Positions 1 through 8,575 are shown, counted from the first letter of the stretch. The stretch is 64,000 nucleotides of DNA from Bacteroidota bacterium (GCA_021815405.1 JAKAGV010000002.1:1-64000), one strand, 5' to 3'. Made by a program: numbers and translations. Notes: generated by a model not told the origin, from the letters alone.

Positions 1-37
1 ACTAGCATTATTCCTTTTGAACACTCACCCTCATCCC

Positions 38-99
38 ATATGAGTCGCTTCAAGGTCGCTTTAATTGAAGATTTGAAGCGATTAAGTAGCGACTCATAT
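38..99. repeat. Long imperfect hairpin
   Basis: The outer arms ATATGAGTCGCT (38-49) and AGCGACTCATAT (88-99) are perfect reverse complements. A second nested stem pairs TCGCTT (56-61) with AAGCGA (76-81). There is no T-run after it, so it does not look like a simple terminator. It may be a REP-type palindrome, but no second copy was noticed in the window. Confidence 0.55.
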
Positions 100-174
100 T
101 TGGTTTGAATAGTTCCATTGTGTGTTTTTTGCTTATAACATAATTATGACATCCGGAAGCTGCCTCTTAGTGGC

Positions 175-199
175 TACCGATTTATTTTTTCATCGGTTA
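175..199. terminator. Possible terminator hairpin
   Basis: TACCGAT (175-181) pairs with ATCGGTTA (192-199) across a T-rich loop, and a T-rich run follows about ten bases later on the plus strand. No gene is visible immediately upstream, so the call rests on shape alone. Confidence 0.25.
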
Positions 200-634
200 G
201 TAGTGTAATTTTTTATTTTCCTTCGCTTACCTTTTATTATGACCCAACACTATAAAAGAATTAATCAGGTTCTTTCTAAATACTAAATTCATTAGCTTCC
301 CGTTTTCAAGTGAATGGCCTTTTTAGCCTGTATTCAATTATTAGGAATAATATATAACTCTAATGTTGTCCGACAGCGGCGGATCGGAAACTAATCTTAT
401 TGCAGTTGTACTGTAAATTTAGTTAATAGTAATCTTCGAGCTTGCAAAATACGATATCAATTAAAAATTATTTCTGAGTTTTCATTAGTAAGCTCAAAGG
501 TTACCCAATTCATTATCAAGGAAAATTTACTCAAACACAGTCGGGGTGAAGATAGGTCAATTCAATTATTCATCCTTTATTCTACATTTCCGAAAAACAA
601 GCATTCTACTGTTCCAAAGACTGCATAAGGTGAA

Positions 635-770
635 TTAATAACTGAAGTTACGCAAAATGAATAAAATGATCCATTTGTCATTCCGAACTTGTTTCGGAAT
701 CTTTATTTTTAAGCTGTTTTTAGATGCTGAAACAAGTTCAGCATGACAATTGCGTAACTTCAGTTAATAA
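635..770 (+). repeat. Palindromic element, copy 1 (type A)
   Basis: About 130 bp, bounded by AACTGAAGTTACGCAA and its reverse complement and flanked on both sides by TTAATAA. Inside are two hairpins, one around CCGAACTTGTTTCGG and one around GCTGAAACAAGTTCAGC. The two halves are degenerate reverse complements of each other, so the whole element could fold as a cruciform with two side arms. No open frame is carried. Near-identical copies are at 4869 and 48209; this copy also sits inside a larger inverted repeat (625-785). Confidence 0.9.
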
Positions 771-932
771 ATAATTCACCTTATACAAAGCCTATTCTTG
801 CAACATTAAAATAATAGCAACGACTTAATCTTTGAATAAGATAAAATCATTGAAGTTCTCAGCCAAAGGCGTATGTGACTCTGGCTTAAAGTTAAAAAAC
901 ATGAGCACGTATTCATGCTTCATTGCTTTTTT

Positions 933-3900
933 TTACTCTCCGTTTCCTGACGGATAAGCCGGAAGTAAAGGCGGTTCCTTGGGAATATTTAACGGATGTT
1001 CTTTTATCTCTTTCATTATATAATTTACACCGGCTTCAAGCTGTGCATCTTTTCCGCTCATTACATCTCCGGGAAGATCATCAACTTTTATATCCGGTTC
1101 AACACCATGGTTTTCGATAATCCATTGCGAGTGCAGACCGTAAAGTGAAAATTCAGAAATGGTAATGTAACCTCCATCCATTAAGGGCCAGTAACCTCGA
1201 ATGCCTCTGACTCCGCCCCACGTCCTTGTTCCGATTAGTGGACCGAGATTGTATTTCTTAAAGAAGTAAGGAAAAATATCGCCGTCAGATGCCGAATAAT
1301 GATTTATTAAACACGCCATATAACCATGCAATACCTGTTGAGGTATAGTACTTGCTACACCCTCACGGTTTGTAGACATCCCGATAAGAATTCGTCTTAA
1401 TCTTTCCAAAACAATTTGGTCTATGAATCCGCCTTGATTATAGCGAACATCAATAATTAATCCTTCTTTATTTATCTGCGAATAGAATTGTCTTATAAAC
1501 TGATCCATTCCCTGCCCCTCCATATCGGTCATATAAATATAACCGATTTTACCGCCGGAGAGTTTATTAACAACTTCTCTATTATGATCAATCCAGCTTT
1601 TTAGTCTAATGTTTAATTCGTTTTCTATTGGCTTAACTATTACGTCATGTTGATGCGAACCGCTTGAATTATCCGCAAGAGTAAGTGTAACGGTCTTCCC
1701 AACGGTATTTACAAATAAGCTGTACGGATTTGTAGGGGCTTTTAATTCGTGCCCGTTAACAGCAAGAAGATAATCTCCGGCTTTTGCATCTATACCGGGT
1801 TCCGTAAGCGGAGAGCGATAACCTTCACGCGTGTTATCTCCTTTATAAATTTTCTCAAAATAATATCTTCCCGTTTTTTTGTTTAACGCAAAGTCAACTC
1901 CAAGTAAGCCCGTCGGCACATATTTTATTGTGTATTTGTCTCCGCCTCCGACATAACAGTGAGAGTTTTGTAGTTCACCGATCATTTCACCGATTAAATA
2001 ATTTAAATCTTGCCTGCAGGACATTTCCGGCAGCAGCTTTCTATATCTTTCACCTATTGCATTCCAATCTTTGCCGTTCATATCTTTGTTATAAAAGAAG
2101 TCACGTTCAAGCCTCCAAGCCTGGTTATACATTTCATCCCATTCTGCAACCGGGTTTATATCAACCTGCATATTAGAAAGATTTAATTCTTTGGGTTTCT
2201 CTTTATCTCCTGGTTTTGCATTTACAATAAAGTAATTGCTTTTTTGTTTATACAAAATTTTATTGCCGTCTGCACTTAAAGCGTAGCCGCCTATTGCTTT
2301 TATCAAAACATGATCTTTTCTTTTATTCATGTCGAATACATGAAGGTCTGTGGATTCACCAGGTAATGGACCGGCTATCATGGATGGTGAGGAAGTTACA
2401 TAATAAACATATTCACCTAAAGCGCCAAGACCTGAAATATCAGCGGAAGGTATTGGCAATGGCACAGCACGCGAAATTAAATTTTCAAGATCTATTTTAA
2501 TTGGAGAAATTGCACCCGGCTTCCAAGGCTTAGCTTTTTCGGTGGAATCTTTTTTCTTACTAAAGCTTCCTTCATCGGAACGAGGAGCAAAGGGTGAGGT
2601 TTCATCTTTTTGCAGTGTAACCACGTAAATGCCGTCCATTTTTAATGTAGCAATATTGAACTCAGATTCACTTAAAGTCGGATTTTCGTGTCTTGCAGAA
2701 ATGAAATATAAGTGTTTACCCTTTGGTCCAAACACAGGCTCATAGTCACTATTCATTCCCGTAGTTATCCTATGAGCTTTATTTTCTTTTAAGCTGTATA
2801 GATAAATATCGCTCAAAGTATTTTTCCCCAGTTTGCTGTAGGCTAACCATAAACCGTCCGGTGACCATGAATAATCATGAATCTCGTTTTGAATGTCTTG
2901 ATCGACCTTGACTAATTTTTTGTCCTTAATATTAAGATACCAAAGTATGTGAGAGTTATCCGAGAATGCTAATTTATCGCTGCCAGGCGACCATACAGGA
3001 GTATAATAATATTCTTCTTTCGTATTGGTTAATATAATTTGTTTACCCGAACCATCGGAAGGACGAACAGCTACTTCGCACTCTCCGGTTGCATCTGTTG
3101 TATAAGCAACCCATTTTCCGTCAGGAGACCAAGTTGGATATTGTTCTCTTGCACCGGAAGTCTGTGTAAGATTGCGCGTGTCTCCGTGTTCTTCAGGTAC
3201 CGTAAAAATATCGCCTCTTGCACCGAACAATGTGCGCTTTCCATTAGGGGCAATATCGTAAGACTGAATCAATTTACTTGCATCTACCCAGCGCGGCATT
3301 GTCCTTGTTCCATCATCGGGTACTATTACATTTATTTTGTTGATTTTTTCACTCGGCAGATCTATAACATAAAGAGAGCCACCATCCTGGAAAACAATTC
3401 CATCATTTCCTAAGCTTGGCCAATCAACATCATAATTTTTAAAATGAGTAATCTGCCTAAAGCTTTTGGTATTTATATCGTAAGCCCAGATATTCAGGCG
3501 TTTTTCTTTACCGCGATCCGATGCAAAGTAGATTGTATTTTTGTACCACATTGGATAGGTGTCAGTGCCTTTCCAATTTGTAATTCTTTCAATCTTTTTT
3601 GTATTGAAATTATAGATCCAGATATCCTGTGCTAAACCACCATAATAATCTTTCCATGTTCTAAAATTTCTGAAAATCCGGTTATAAGCAATTTCGCTTC
3701 CGTCTTTGTTATAGGATAAAAGTCCGCCTTTTGGTAAAGGCAATTGAACCGGAAGCCCTCCTGTAACAGGGACAGAAAAAAGTCTTCCGAACCATGAATT
3801 AAAAGTATTTCTTCTTGAAAGAAAGACAATATTTTTGCCGTCTGGAGTCCAGTTAACAACCATATTATCCGGTCCCCAACGCAAAGGAGCGTCCTTAGTA

Positions 3901-4241
3901 ACATCCGAATGAAAAGTAAGTCTGGTTACAGGTCCGCCTTCTGCGGGAATGGTATAAACATCGGTGTTGCCTTCATATTCACCCGTAAATGCAATTGTTT
4001 TTCCATCGGGAGAAAAGCGCGGCATTATATCGAATCCTTTGTCTGTTGTTAGTCTTCTTGCAATGCCTCCGTTGCGGTTTACACTCCATAAATTTCCCGC
4101 CGATTCAAAAACAATTGTATTGCCGTAAAGGGTGGGATAGCGGCAAAATAATTTCCCGTTGTTATCTGTTTGTGCAGAAAGTGTAATCGAAAAAACAGTA
4201 ACAAGAAATACAATTACACTTGTAAAAGAGAATAATTTCAT
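933..4241 (-). CDS. Tricorn protease homologue (peptidase S41 with beta-propellers)
   Basis: A 1102-residue exported protein with an N-terminal signal peptide (about residues 1-23). Residues about 30-620 are TolB/WD40-like propeller repeats (recurrent SPDGK motifs), followed by a PDZ-like segment (about 800-870) and an S41 core. By alignment to the Thermoplasma tricorn residues from memory, Ser760-His761 (NSHCY), Ser985 (SASDGD) and Glu1043 (IENHGVEPD) are the catalytic set. Family members degrade peptides to short products; the signal peptide points to a periplasmic role here, unlike archaeal cytosolic tricorn. GAGG about eight bases upstream supports this start. It is monocistronic, with a long non-coding region on each side. 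Confidence 0.93.
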   Translation of the reverse strand: MKLFSFTSVIVFLVTVFSITLSAQTDNNGKLFCRYPTLYGNTIVFESAGNLWSVNRNGGIARRLTTDKGFDIMPRFSPDGKTIAFTGEYEGNTDVYTIPAEGGPVTRLTFHSDVTKDAPLRWGPDNMVVNWTPDGKNIVFLSRRNTFNSWFGRLFSVPVTGGLPVQLPLPKGGLLSYNKDGSEIAYNRIFRNFRTWKDYYGGLAQDIWIYNFNTKKIERITNWKGTDTYPMWYKNTIYFASDRGKEKRLNIWAYDINTKSFRQITHFKNYDVDWPSLGNDGIVFQDGGSLYVIDLPSEKINKINVIVPDDGTRTMPRWVDASKLIQSYDIAPNGKRTLFGARGDIFTVPEEHGDTRNLTQTSGAREQYPTWSPDGKWVAYTTDATGECEVAVRPSDGSGKQIILTNTKEEYYYTPVWSPGSDKLAFSDNSHILWYLNIKDKKLVKVDQDIQNEIHDYSWSPDGLWLAYSKLGKNTLSDIYLYSLKENKAHRITTGMNSDYEPVFGPKGKHLYFISARHENPTLSESEFNIATLKMDGIYVVTLQKDETSPFAPRSDEGSFSKKKDSTEKAKPWKPGAISPIKIDLENLISRAVPLPIPSADISGLGALGEYVYYVTSSPSMIAGPLPGESTDLHVFDMNKRKDHVLIKAIGGYALSADGNKILYKQKSNYFIVNAKPGDKEKPKELNLSNMQVDINPVAEWDEMYNQAWRLERDFFYNKDMNGKDWNAIGERYRKLLPEMSCRQDLNYLIGEMIGELQNSHCYVGGGDKYTIKYVPTGLLGVDFALNKKTGRYYFEKIYKGDNTREGYRSPLTEPGIDAKAGDYLLAVNGHELKAPTNPYSLFVNTVGKTVTLTLADNSSGSHQHDVIVKPIENELNIRLKSWIDHNREVVNKLSGGKIGYIYMTDMEGQGMDQFIRQFYSQINKEGLIIDVRYNQGGFIDQIVLERLRRILIGMSTNREGVASTIPQQVLHGYMACLINHYSASDGDIFPYFFKKYNLGPLIGTRTWGGVRGIRGYWPLMDGGYITISEFSLYGLHSQWIIENHGVEPDIKVDDLPGDVMSGKDAQLEAGVNYIMKEIKEHPLNIPKEPPLLPAYPSGNGE

Positions 4242-4503
4242 CTGTACCTCAATAAATTTTTTTTGAAAATTTGAATAGATGATTGAAATGTTTAATGATA
4301 TTTAACATTTAAATTGATAGTATTTTTAATACTCAATGCGAAACCAATTAAAACTAATTAAAAAATACGAACCCAATTGTTTTCCAGGGCATAATCAAAG
4401 TTATGAGTACAACAGAAACTTTTGTATTTTATGAAGGAAGGAAGTTTACGTGATTAAAATAAGTGACTTTCATATCAACAATCCGTTTTGCCTGCCTTCT
4501 TAG

Positions 4504-4602
4504 GCTTACACCACCGGCGTAAAATATTATTCATAACCTGTGAATCCAGGAAAAGCAAAACTTCGTAGAAGTGATATATTATAAATTTGTCAATGCCCCC
4601 TT
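4504..4602. repeat. Half copy of second interspersed repeat
   Basis: This 99-base stretch matches 6146-6245 over most of its length: both contain GGCG(C/T)AAAATATTATT, then AACTTCGTAGAAGTGA, then TATTATAAATTTGT. Only the right half of the element seen at 6095-6217 is present, so this copy has lost its left arm. Confidence 0.7.
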
Positions 4603-4649
4603 ATCAATATAGGATTACAGTCGGGAATATTACTAAACTTTTTTATTCT

Positions 4650-4683
4650 CCTTGTAACTCTATTGACTCTGTGGTGCTCTGTG
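4650..4683. repeat. Short 11-nt periodic tract
   Basis: Variants of GTAACTC and CTCTGTG recur here at 11-nt steps for about three units. The wording resembles the tract at 8322-8365. The run is short and the match is loose. Confidence 0.4.
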
Positions 4684-4868
4684 TAATTATTTTTTCTATT
4701 ATTATTCAATTATCGATGTCCGAAGAACAAAAATCCGGCAATTACTTCCATCTTCCTTCATCAATAATTTCATTCTTTCTAATTCTTTCACTCCCTTTGA
4801 TTTCTCCTTAAAGTCGAAATGGGTAAAGACACGACTTTATGGAACTTCGTTTAGCAATAAATTATTTA

Positions 4869-5000
4869 ATTACTTAAGTTACGCAAAATGAATAAAATGA
4901 TCCATTTGTCATTCCGAACTTGTTTCGGAATCTTTATTTTTAAGCTGTTTTTAGATGCTGAAACAAGTTCAGCATAACAATTGCGTAACTTCAGTTAATT
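4869..5000 (+). repeat. Palindromic element, copy 2 (type A)
   Basis: Same orientation and almost the same sequence as copy 1 through the central part, ending in TTGCGTAACTTCAGTTAA. The left terminus has one change (ACTTAAGTT instead of ACTGAAGTT) that weakens pairing of the outermost arm. Confidence 0.9.
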
Positions 5001-5160
5001 ATATTGAGTTCCTAAATTTTTATTTTTTAGACTTCTATGGGTAAGTAAGATTCTTCGTTGATACCTATACAAAGCGTTGGTATTTCTTATCAGATGACTT
5101 GGTTTCATATTTTTTATCATACAATATTTTTAAAACAATTAAGGAAGAAGGAGATTTATT

Positions 5161-6012
5161 TTGCGAACAATCATCGGCATGTTAATATTGGTCTTCTCGA
5201 CGGCGTTTCCCGTCCGTCTCAGCGCACAAATCATTTACGGCTCAAATCCGAAAGCAGGACATTTTGTAAATGTGAATGGGATAAAACTCTATTACGAAGT
5301 GTACGGAGCTGGTCATCCGCTTCTTCTCTTACACGGAAACGGCGGTTCAATACATTCGATGCGGTACCAAATTCCTGAGCTATCAAAGTATTTCAAAGTC
5401 ATTGTCGTCGATAGCAGGGCTCAAGGCAGATCCACTGATACAGATGAACCCCTGACATTCACGCTTATGGCTTCCGATATGGCTGGTTTACTCGATTCAC
5501 TTCATATAGACAGTGCTTATGTTGTTGGATGGAGCGATGGAGGAATTATCGGATTAAGTCTCGCACTTAACTATCCGCAGAAAGTCGCAAAGCTAATTGC
5601 AGATGGGGCTAACTTCGTTCCGGACTCTACTGCTTTACCGGCAAGTATGATTGAGGAGATGGCAGCAACCTCTTTCTCAAAGCTAAGCCAATCTGAGCAG
5701 GAAGAAATCGTTAAAAACTCTTACTCTCCGAAGCGCGCTGGAATAATCTTTGATAAGCTCAATGAGCTGGATCTCAAGCATCCTAATTTTACGCTCGACC
5801 AGCTTCATTCGATACAAGCTCCTACGCTTGTTATGGCGGGAGATCATGATATAATAAGACTTCAGCACACAATTAAACTCTTTAAAAATCTGCCTCATTC
5901 CCAGTTGTGCATAGTGCCGGGAGCTCAACATAATTTATTGCAAACGCGGCATAATCTTGCCAACAGAATTATTATTGATTTTCTTGATCGACCATTTGTG
6001 GATATAAAGTAA
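5161..6012 (+). CDS. Secreted alpha/beta hydrolase
   Basis: A 283-residue alpha/beta-hydrolase-fold enzyme with a signal peptide (about residues 1-22). The oxyanion region HGNGGS is at 58-63, the nucleophile elbow GWSDGG puts the catalytic Ser at 125, an acid is likely in GDHD (about 228-230), and the His is in GAQHN near the C-terminus. The substrate cannot be told from sequence; the class covers esterases, lipases and peptidases. The start is TTG, chosen because the purine-rich site AAGGAAGAAGGAGA lies just upstream and translation from it gives a clean signal peptide. It stands alone between repeat-rich spacers. Confidence 0.85.
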   Translation: MRTIIGMLILVFSTAFPVRLSAQIIYGSNPKAGHFVNVNGIKLYYEVYGAGHPLLLLHGNGGSIHSMRYQIPELSKYFKVIVVDSRAQGRSTDTDEPLTFTLMASDMAGLLDSLHIDSAYVVGWSDGGIIGLSLALNYPQKVAKLIADGANFVPDSTALPASMIEEMAATSFSKLSQSEQEEIVKNSYSPKRAGIIFDKLNELDLKHPNFTLDQLHSIQAPTLVMAGDHDIIRLQHTIKLFKNLPHSQLCIVPGAQHNLLQTRHNLANRIIIDFLDRPFVDIK

Positions 6013-6429
6013 AATAACTTGGATCTAAATATATGAGTCTGCTCTAAATTATCTGAATAGCTGAAATTTCAAGCTGCTAAAAAATCAGAGGATTGTCATT
6101 TCAACGAAGATAGTAGGAGAAATCCCTTTCTCATATTCCTGTGAGATTTACGCCAGCGGCGCAAAATATTATTGACAATCTATGGAACTAAAAAAATTAA
6201 AACTTCGTAGAAGTGACATATTATAAATTTGTTAATACCCTTTTAACTTAATACCATTGGTTTAAAGGATATTACAACGAGTTACATAAACTCACCGCCA
6301 AATTATCCTCAGAAGCCTTGCGAAGGTGGACAAACCATATTCATCAAACTAATTTTTGTTTTTTGCAATGAAATAAAATATATTTCAATCTGTTCTTCTA
6401 TTAGAATTAAAAACTATTACGGGGCGTGA
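6013..6429. other. Non-coding spacer
   Basis: No gene seen. It contains the full copy of the second palindromic repeat (6095-6217). The last 100 bases before the response regulator show no convincing promoter. Confidence 0.55.
6095..6217. repeat. Second palindromic repeat, full copy
   Basis: The element begins with GTCATTTCAACGAAG (6095-6109) and ends with CTTCGTAGAAGTGAC (6203-6217), which are reverse complements apart from two positions. Its right half is shared with 4504-4602. It is unrelated in detail to the six-copy family, though both use GTCAT-type arm tips. Confidence 0.7.
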
Positions 6430-6804
6430 ATGTATAGTGCACTAATTATCGACGATGATATTACAGTCAGAAGTTATTTGAAAAGAATAATTCAGAAAAA
6501 ATTTCCCTTCACCATTTCGGAAGCTGAGAATGGCAGCGATGGTTTGGAATCACTTTCAAAAGTTAAGCCGGATATAATATTTCTGGATATATCTATGCCT
6601 GTAATGAGCGGTATACAATTCCTGGAAAAAATTAAGCTTGAGCCTTCTTATTTAAAAATACCCATAATAGTACTAACAGCTCATAACGATTTAGAAACAA
6701 TAAAAAAAATTGTTAGCCTTGGAGTAACTGATTATATATTAAAGCCAATTGATGCTGCAACAACTTATGCACGGATTCAGAAATTTATAGACAGTCTAAA
6801 TTAA
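6430..6804 (+). CDS. Single-domain response regulator (CheY-like)
   Basis: A 124-residue receiver domain with nothing attached. The acidic pocket is at residues 8-10 (IIDDD), the phosphoacceptor is Asp53 (FLDISMP), the switch Thr is 83 (VLTAHND) and the conserved Lys is 105 (ILKPID). All hallmarks of a working receiver are present. It has no output domain, so it must act through a partner or phosphorelay; no histidine kinase is nearby. The ATG start has only a weak purine-rich upstream site. Its stop codon directly abuts the palindromic element at 6801. Confidence 0.92.
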   Translation: MYSALIIDDDITVRSYLKRIIQKKFPFTISEAENGSDGLESLSKVKPDIIFLDISMPVMSGIQFLEKIKLEPSYLKIPIIVLTAHNDLETIKKIVSLGVTDYILKPIDAATTYARIQKFIDSLN

Positions 6805-6936
6805 TAACTCACGTTACGCACATGTCATGCTGAACTTGATTCAGCATCCCAAAAATGCTGAAAAATGAGATCCCGAATCAAGTTCGGAATGACAAAGTAA
6901 ATTAGATCCTTAATTGTGCGTAACGTAAGTTAATAA
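6801..6936 (-). repeat. Palindromic element, copy 3 (type B)
   Basis: Termini are AACTCACGTTACGCAC and GTGCGTAACGTAAGTT, flanked by TTAATAA on both sides. Inner hairpins read GCTGAACTTGATTCAGC and CCGAATCAAGTTCGG. It is nearly the exact reverse complement of copy 5 (10382-10519) and differs from type A in both arms. It starts at the stop codon of the response regulator and may form that gene's transcript end. Confidence 0.9.
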
Positions 6937-7280
6937 ACTGAAGATAGACTTTTGATGGTTTATGTTCACTAGCTGCAGTTCAGTTGTTCGACAGTTGTAC
7001 TGTCAAACTTAACTCTACTTAGAGTTGCACTCTGAAAACGATATGAGTGCAATTAAATTTGTTATTTAAATACAGACAGAATTGCGTACGACAGCACAAC
7101 GGTCAGGCAAGATCACTACTTTACGTAACTTCAGATAATTTATTTACTCAAGTTGAACGCCTAAATGTGCAGTTGTTAAAAAACCTTTGAAAAACTTAAA
7201 TAAATAAGCTATTAGTTTCATTTACCTATGGATTACTCCGTGGGTTAATAAAAAAGGAGTTAAGGAATAGAACCGTTTTA

Positions 7281-7302
7281 ACCGTTTACAAATGAAAACG
7301 GT
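7281..7302 (+). terminator. Weak hairpin followed by T-run
   Basis: ACCGTTT (7281-7287) pairs with AAACGGT (7296-7302), and an eight-T run begins about ten bases later. The offset T-run and the lack of an upstream gene make terminator function doubtful. Confidence 0.3.
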
Positions 7303-7359
7303 CAACTTGAGTCTTTTTTTATTTTTGGCAATCTCAATTCTGTATAAGACATACAATAA

Positions 7360-7513
7360 CCCTCAATATCTGAATGCACTCTGACTGCACTGTGTATGCA
7401 CTATGAATGCACACTGAATCCACAGTCAATGCACTATTGGCAGCATATACTCTGGATATCCTCTCGATATTCCTTCGATATTCGCTCACTATACTCTCGA
7501 TCATTCCTAGCCT
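7360..7513. repeat. Degenerate tandem array with 11-nt register
   Basis: About thirteen consecutive 11-base units keep the same phase without insertion or deletion. Units in the first half resemble TGAATGCACTC (7371-7381); units in the second half resemble TCCTCTCGATA (7459-7469). Eleven is not a multiple of three, so this is not coding repetition; it is close to one DNA helical turn. It ends about 80 bases before the start of the 236-aa gene. Confidence 0.75.
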
Positions 7514-7592
7514 AATCTGCGGTCAACCGGGCATTTCCTATTGTTTTTATTATATTTCATCACTAAATTTTGTATAAACTGAGAGTAATTAA

Positions 7593-8303
7593 ATGGTTAG
7601 GATAAAAAATCGTATTCTCGGGAACCCTGAAGGCAAACTCGGTCATGTCGTCTATAGGACTATGAATGGCAAGACCTTTGCTTCCACACGACCCGAGAGG
7701 TACAATTCAAGCCATAGTCCCAAAGCAAAATTAAATCGGAATAGATTCGGCATTGCAATTGAATTTGCAAAGTTCATCAATTCTATCCCAAATCTAAAGG
7801 AAATATGGAAGTCAGCAAAAATAAAAGGCACTACCTCATTTAACAGGCTGGTAAAGTATAACTCCAAATATATACGAGAAAAATCCCCTACTAAAAATAA
7901 TATAATTGTCCCCTATGAAAATGTATCTTCAAATAACATTTTCAAATTTCCCTTTCAATCATTCCACTTCTCAAAAAATGCTGGTATGATTAAGATTGTT
8001 ATGCATGATAATGCTAAGGATTTTAAGTATGACATGGATTATGATCTTACCTTTGTCTTTATGTTCTTTGAGCCAAAAAGAAAAAGCGATAAATATTTTC
8101 TTCTCGATCATTTAGTAAAAACATTTAATATTACCGAAGATCTTGAGGAAATAAATATTGATCTTGACAAATCCTTCTTGCTTAAGTTGAATAAATACAA
8201 AAAACTTGTAATCTATTTCTCATCTTTACGTGAGGTTGGCGGGAGGCTTAAATATGTCTGGTCAAATACCCTTGCTTTGGAATTCGACATTTCTGCTTTA
8301 TGA
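7593..8303 (+). CDS. Uncharacterised protein with GK-x-G-x-VV motif at N-terminus
   Basis: A 236-residue protein with no signal peptide or membrane segment. The N-terminal third is basic and patterned: GNPEGKLGHVVYRTMNGKTF (residues about 10-29), RPERY, then SPKAKLNRNRFG and INSIPNLKEIW. This resembles small hypothetical families of Bacteroidota that carry a Gly-Lys-Gly-Val start (DUF6266-like), from memory only. The rest is rich in Phe, Asp and Lys and looks beta-structured. No catalytic motif is evident and the function is unknown. It is flanked by 11-nt periodic tracts on both sides, with no partner gene. Confidence 0.75.
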   Translation: MVRIKNRILGNPEGKLGHVVYRTMNGKTFASTRPERYNSSHSPKAKLNRNRFGIAIEFAKFINSIPNLKEIWKSAKIKGTTSFNRLVKYNSKYIREKSPTKNNIIVPYENVSSNNIFKFPFQSFHFSKNAGMIKIVMHDNAKDFKYDMDYDLTFVFMFFEPKRKSDKYFLLDHLVKTFNITEDLEEINIDLDKSFLLKLNKYKKLVIYFSSLREVGGRLKYVWSNTLALEFDISAL

Positions 8304-8321
8304 GATATTTCTCCTTAATAT

Positions 8322-8365
8322 TTAGCGTAACCTTGTGCTATCTTAGTGTAACTCTGTGAAACTAT
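8322..8365. repeat. Short 11-nt periodic tract after the 236-aa gene
   Basis: Four units in 11-nt register (for example TTAGCGTAACC at 8322-8332 and TAGTGTAACTC at 8344-8354) begin 18 bases after the stop codon. The motif GTAACTC is shared with the tract near 4650. Confidence 0.5.
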
Positions 8366-8442
8366 GTCCCGATTATTGTTTGCTCCCGATAATAAACGTA
8401 TTTTCTTAACGCCGATAATGCCGCTTATAACAACTGCCATTA

Positions 8443-8575
8443 TTACTACTGAAGTTACGCAATTGTCATGCTGAACTTGTCTCAGCATCTAAAAACAGCC
8501 TAATAATAAAGATTCCGAAACTAGTTCGGAATGACAAATTAACCTTTTCTTCCATTTTGCATAACTTCAGTTACT
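8443..8575 (-). repeat. Palindromic element, copy 4 (type A, inverted)
   Basis: Termini ACTGAAGTTACGCAA and TTGCATAACTTCAGT match type A, but the element lies in the opposite orientation to copies 1, 2 and 6. The hairpin tips have drifted (CTTGTCTCAG and CGAAACTAGTTCG), so this looks like an older copy. Confidence 0.85.

Larger units (their letters stand above)
1..932. other. Non-coding region at window start
   Basis: I see no convincing gene in this stretch in any frame. It holds a long imperfect hairpin at 38-99, a smaller hairpin at 175-199 and one copy of the palindromic element at 635-770. The rest is AT-rich sequence without recognisable signals. A gene beginning left of the window cannot be excluded, but no long open frame enters from the left edge. 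Confidence 0.6.
4242..5160. other. Long non-coding spacer with repeats
   Basis: Between the tricorn gene and the hydrolase I find no supportable gene. The spacer contains a half copy of a second repeat (4504-4602), a short tract with 11-nt periodicity (about 4650-4683) and copy 2 of the palindromic element (4869-5000). The remainder is featureless AT-rich sequence. Confidence 0.6.
6937..7592. other. Non-coding spacer with periodic array
   Basis: No gene seen. It includes a remnant resembling one end of the palindromic element (ACGTAACTTCAG near 7122-7136), a weak hairpin at 7281-7302 and the 11-nt periodic array at 7360-7513. Confidence 0.55.

Noticed and set aside
4587-4811. Open frame of 74 codons in the spacer
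   Set aside because: It runs through a repeat copy and the 11-nt tract, and has no ribosome site or recognisable pattern.
7360-7513. CRISPR array
   Set aside because: Units are 11 nt, contiguous and degenerate, without spacers; no cas gene is present.
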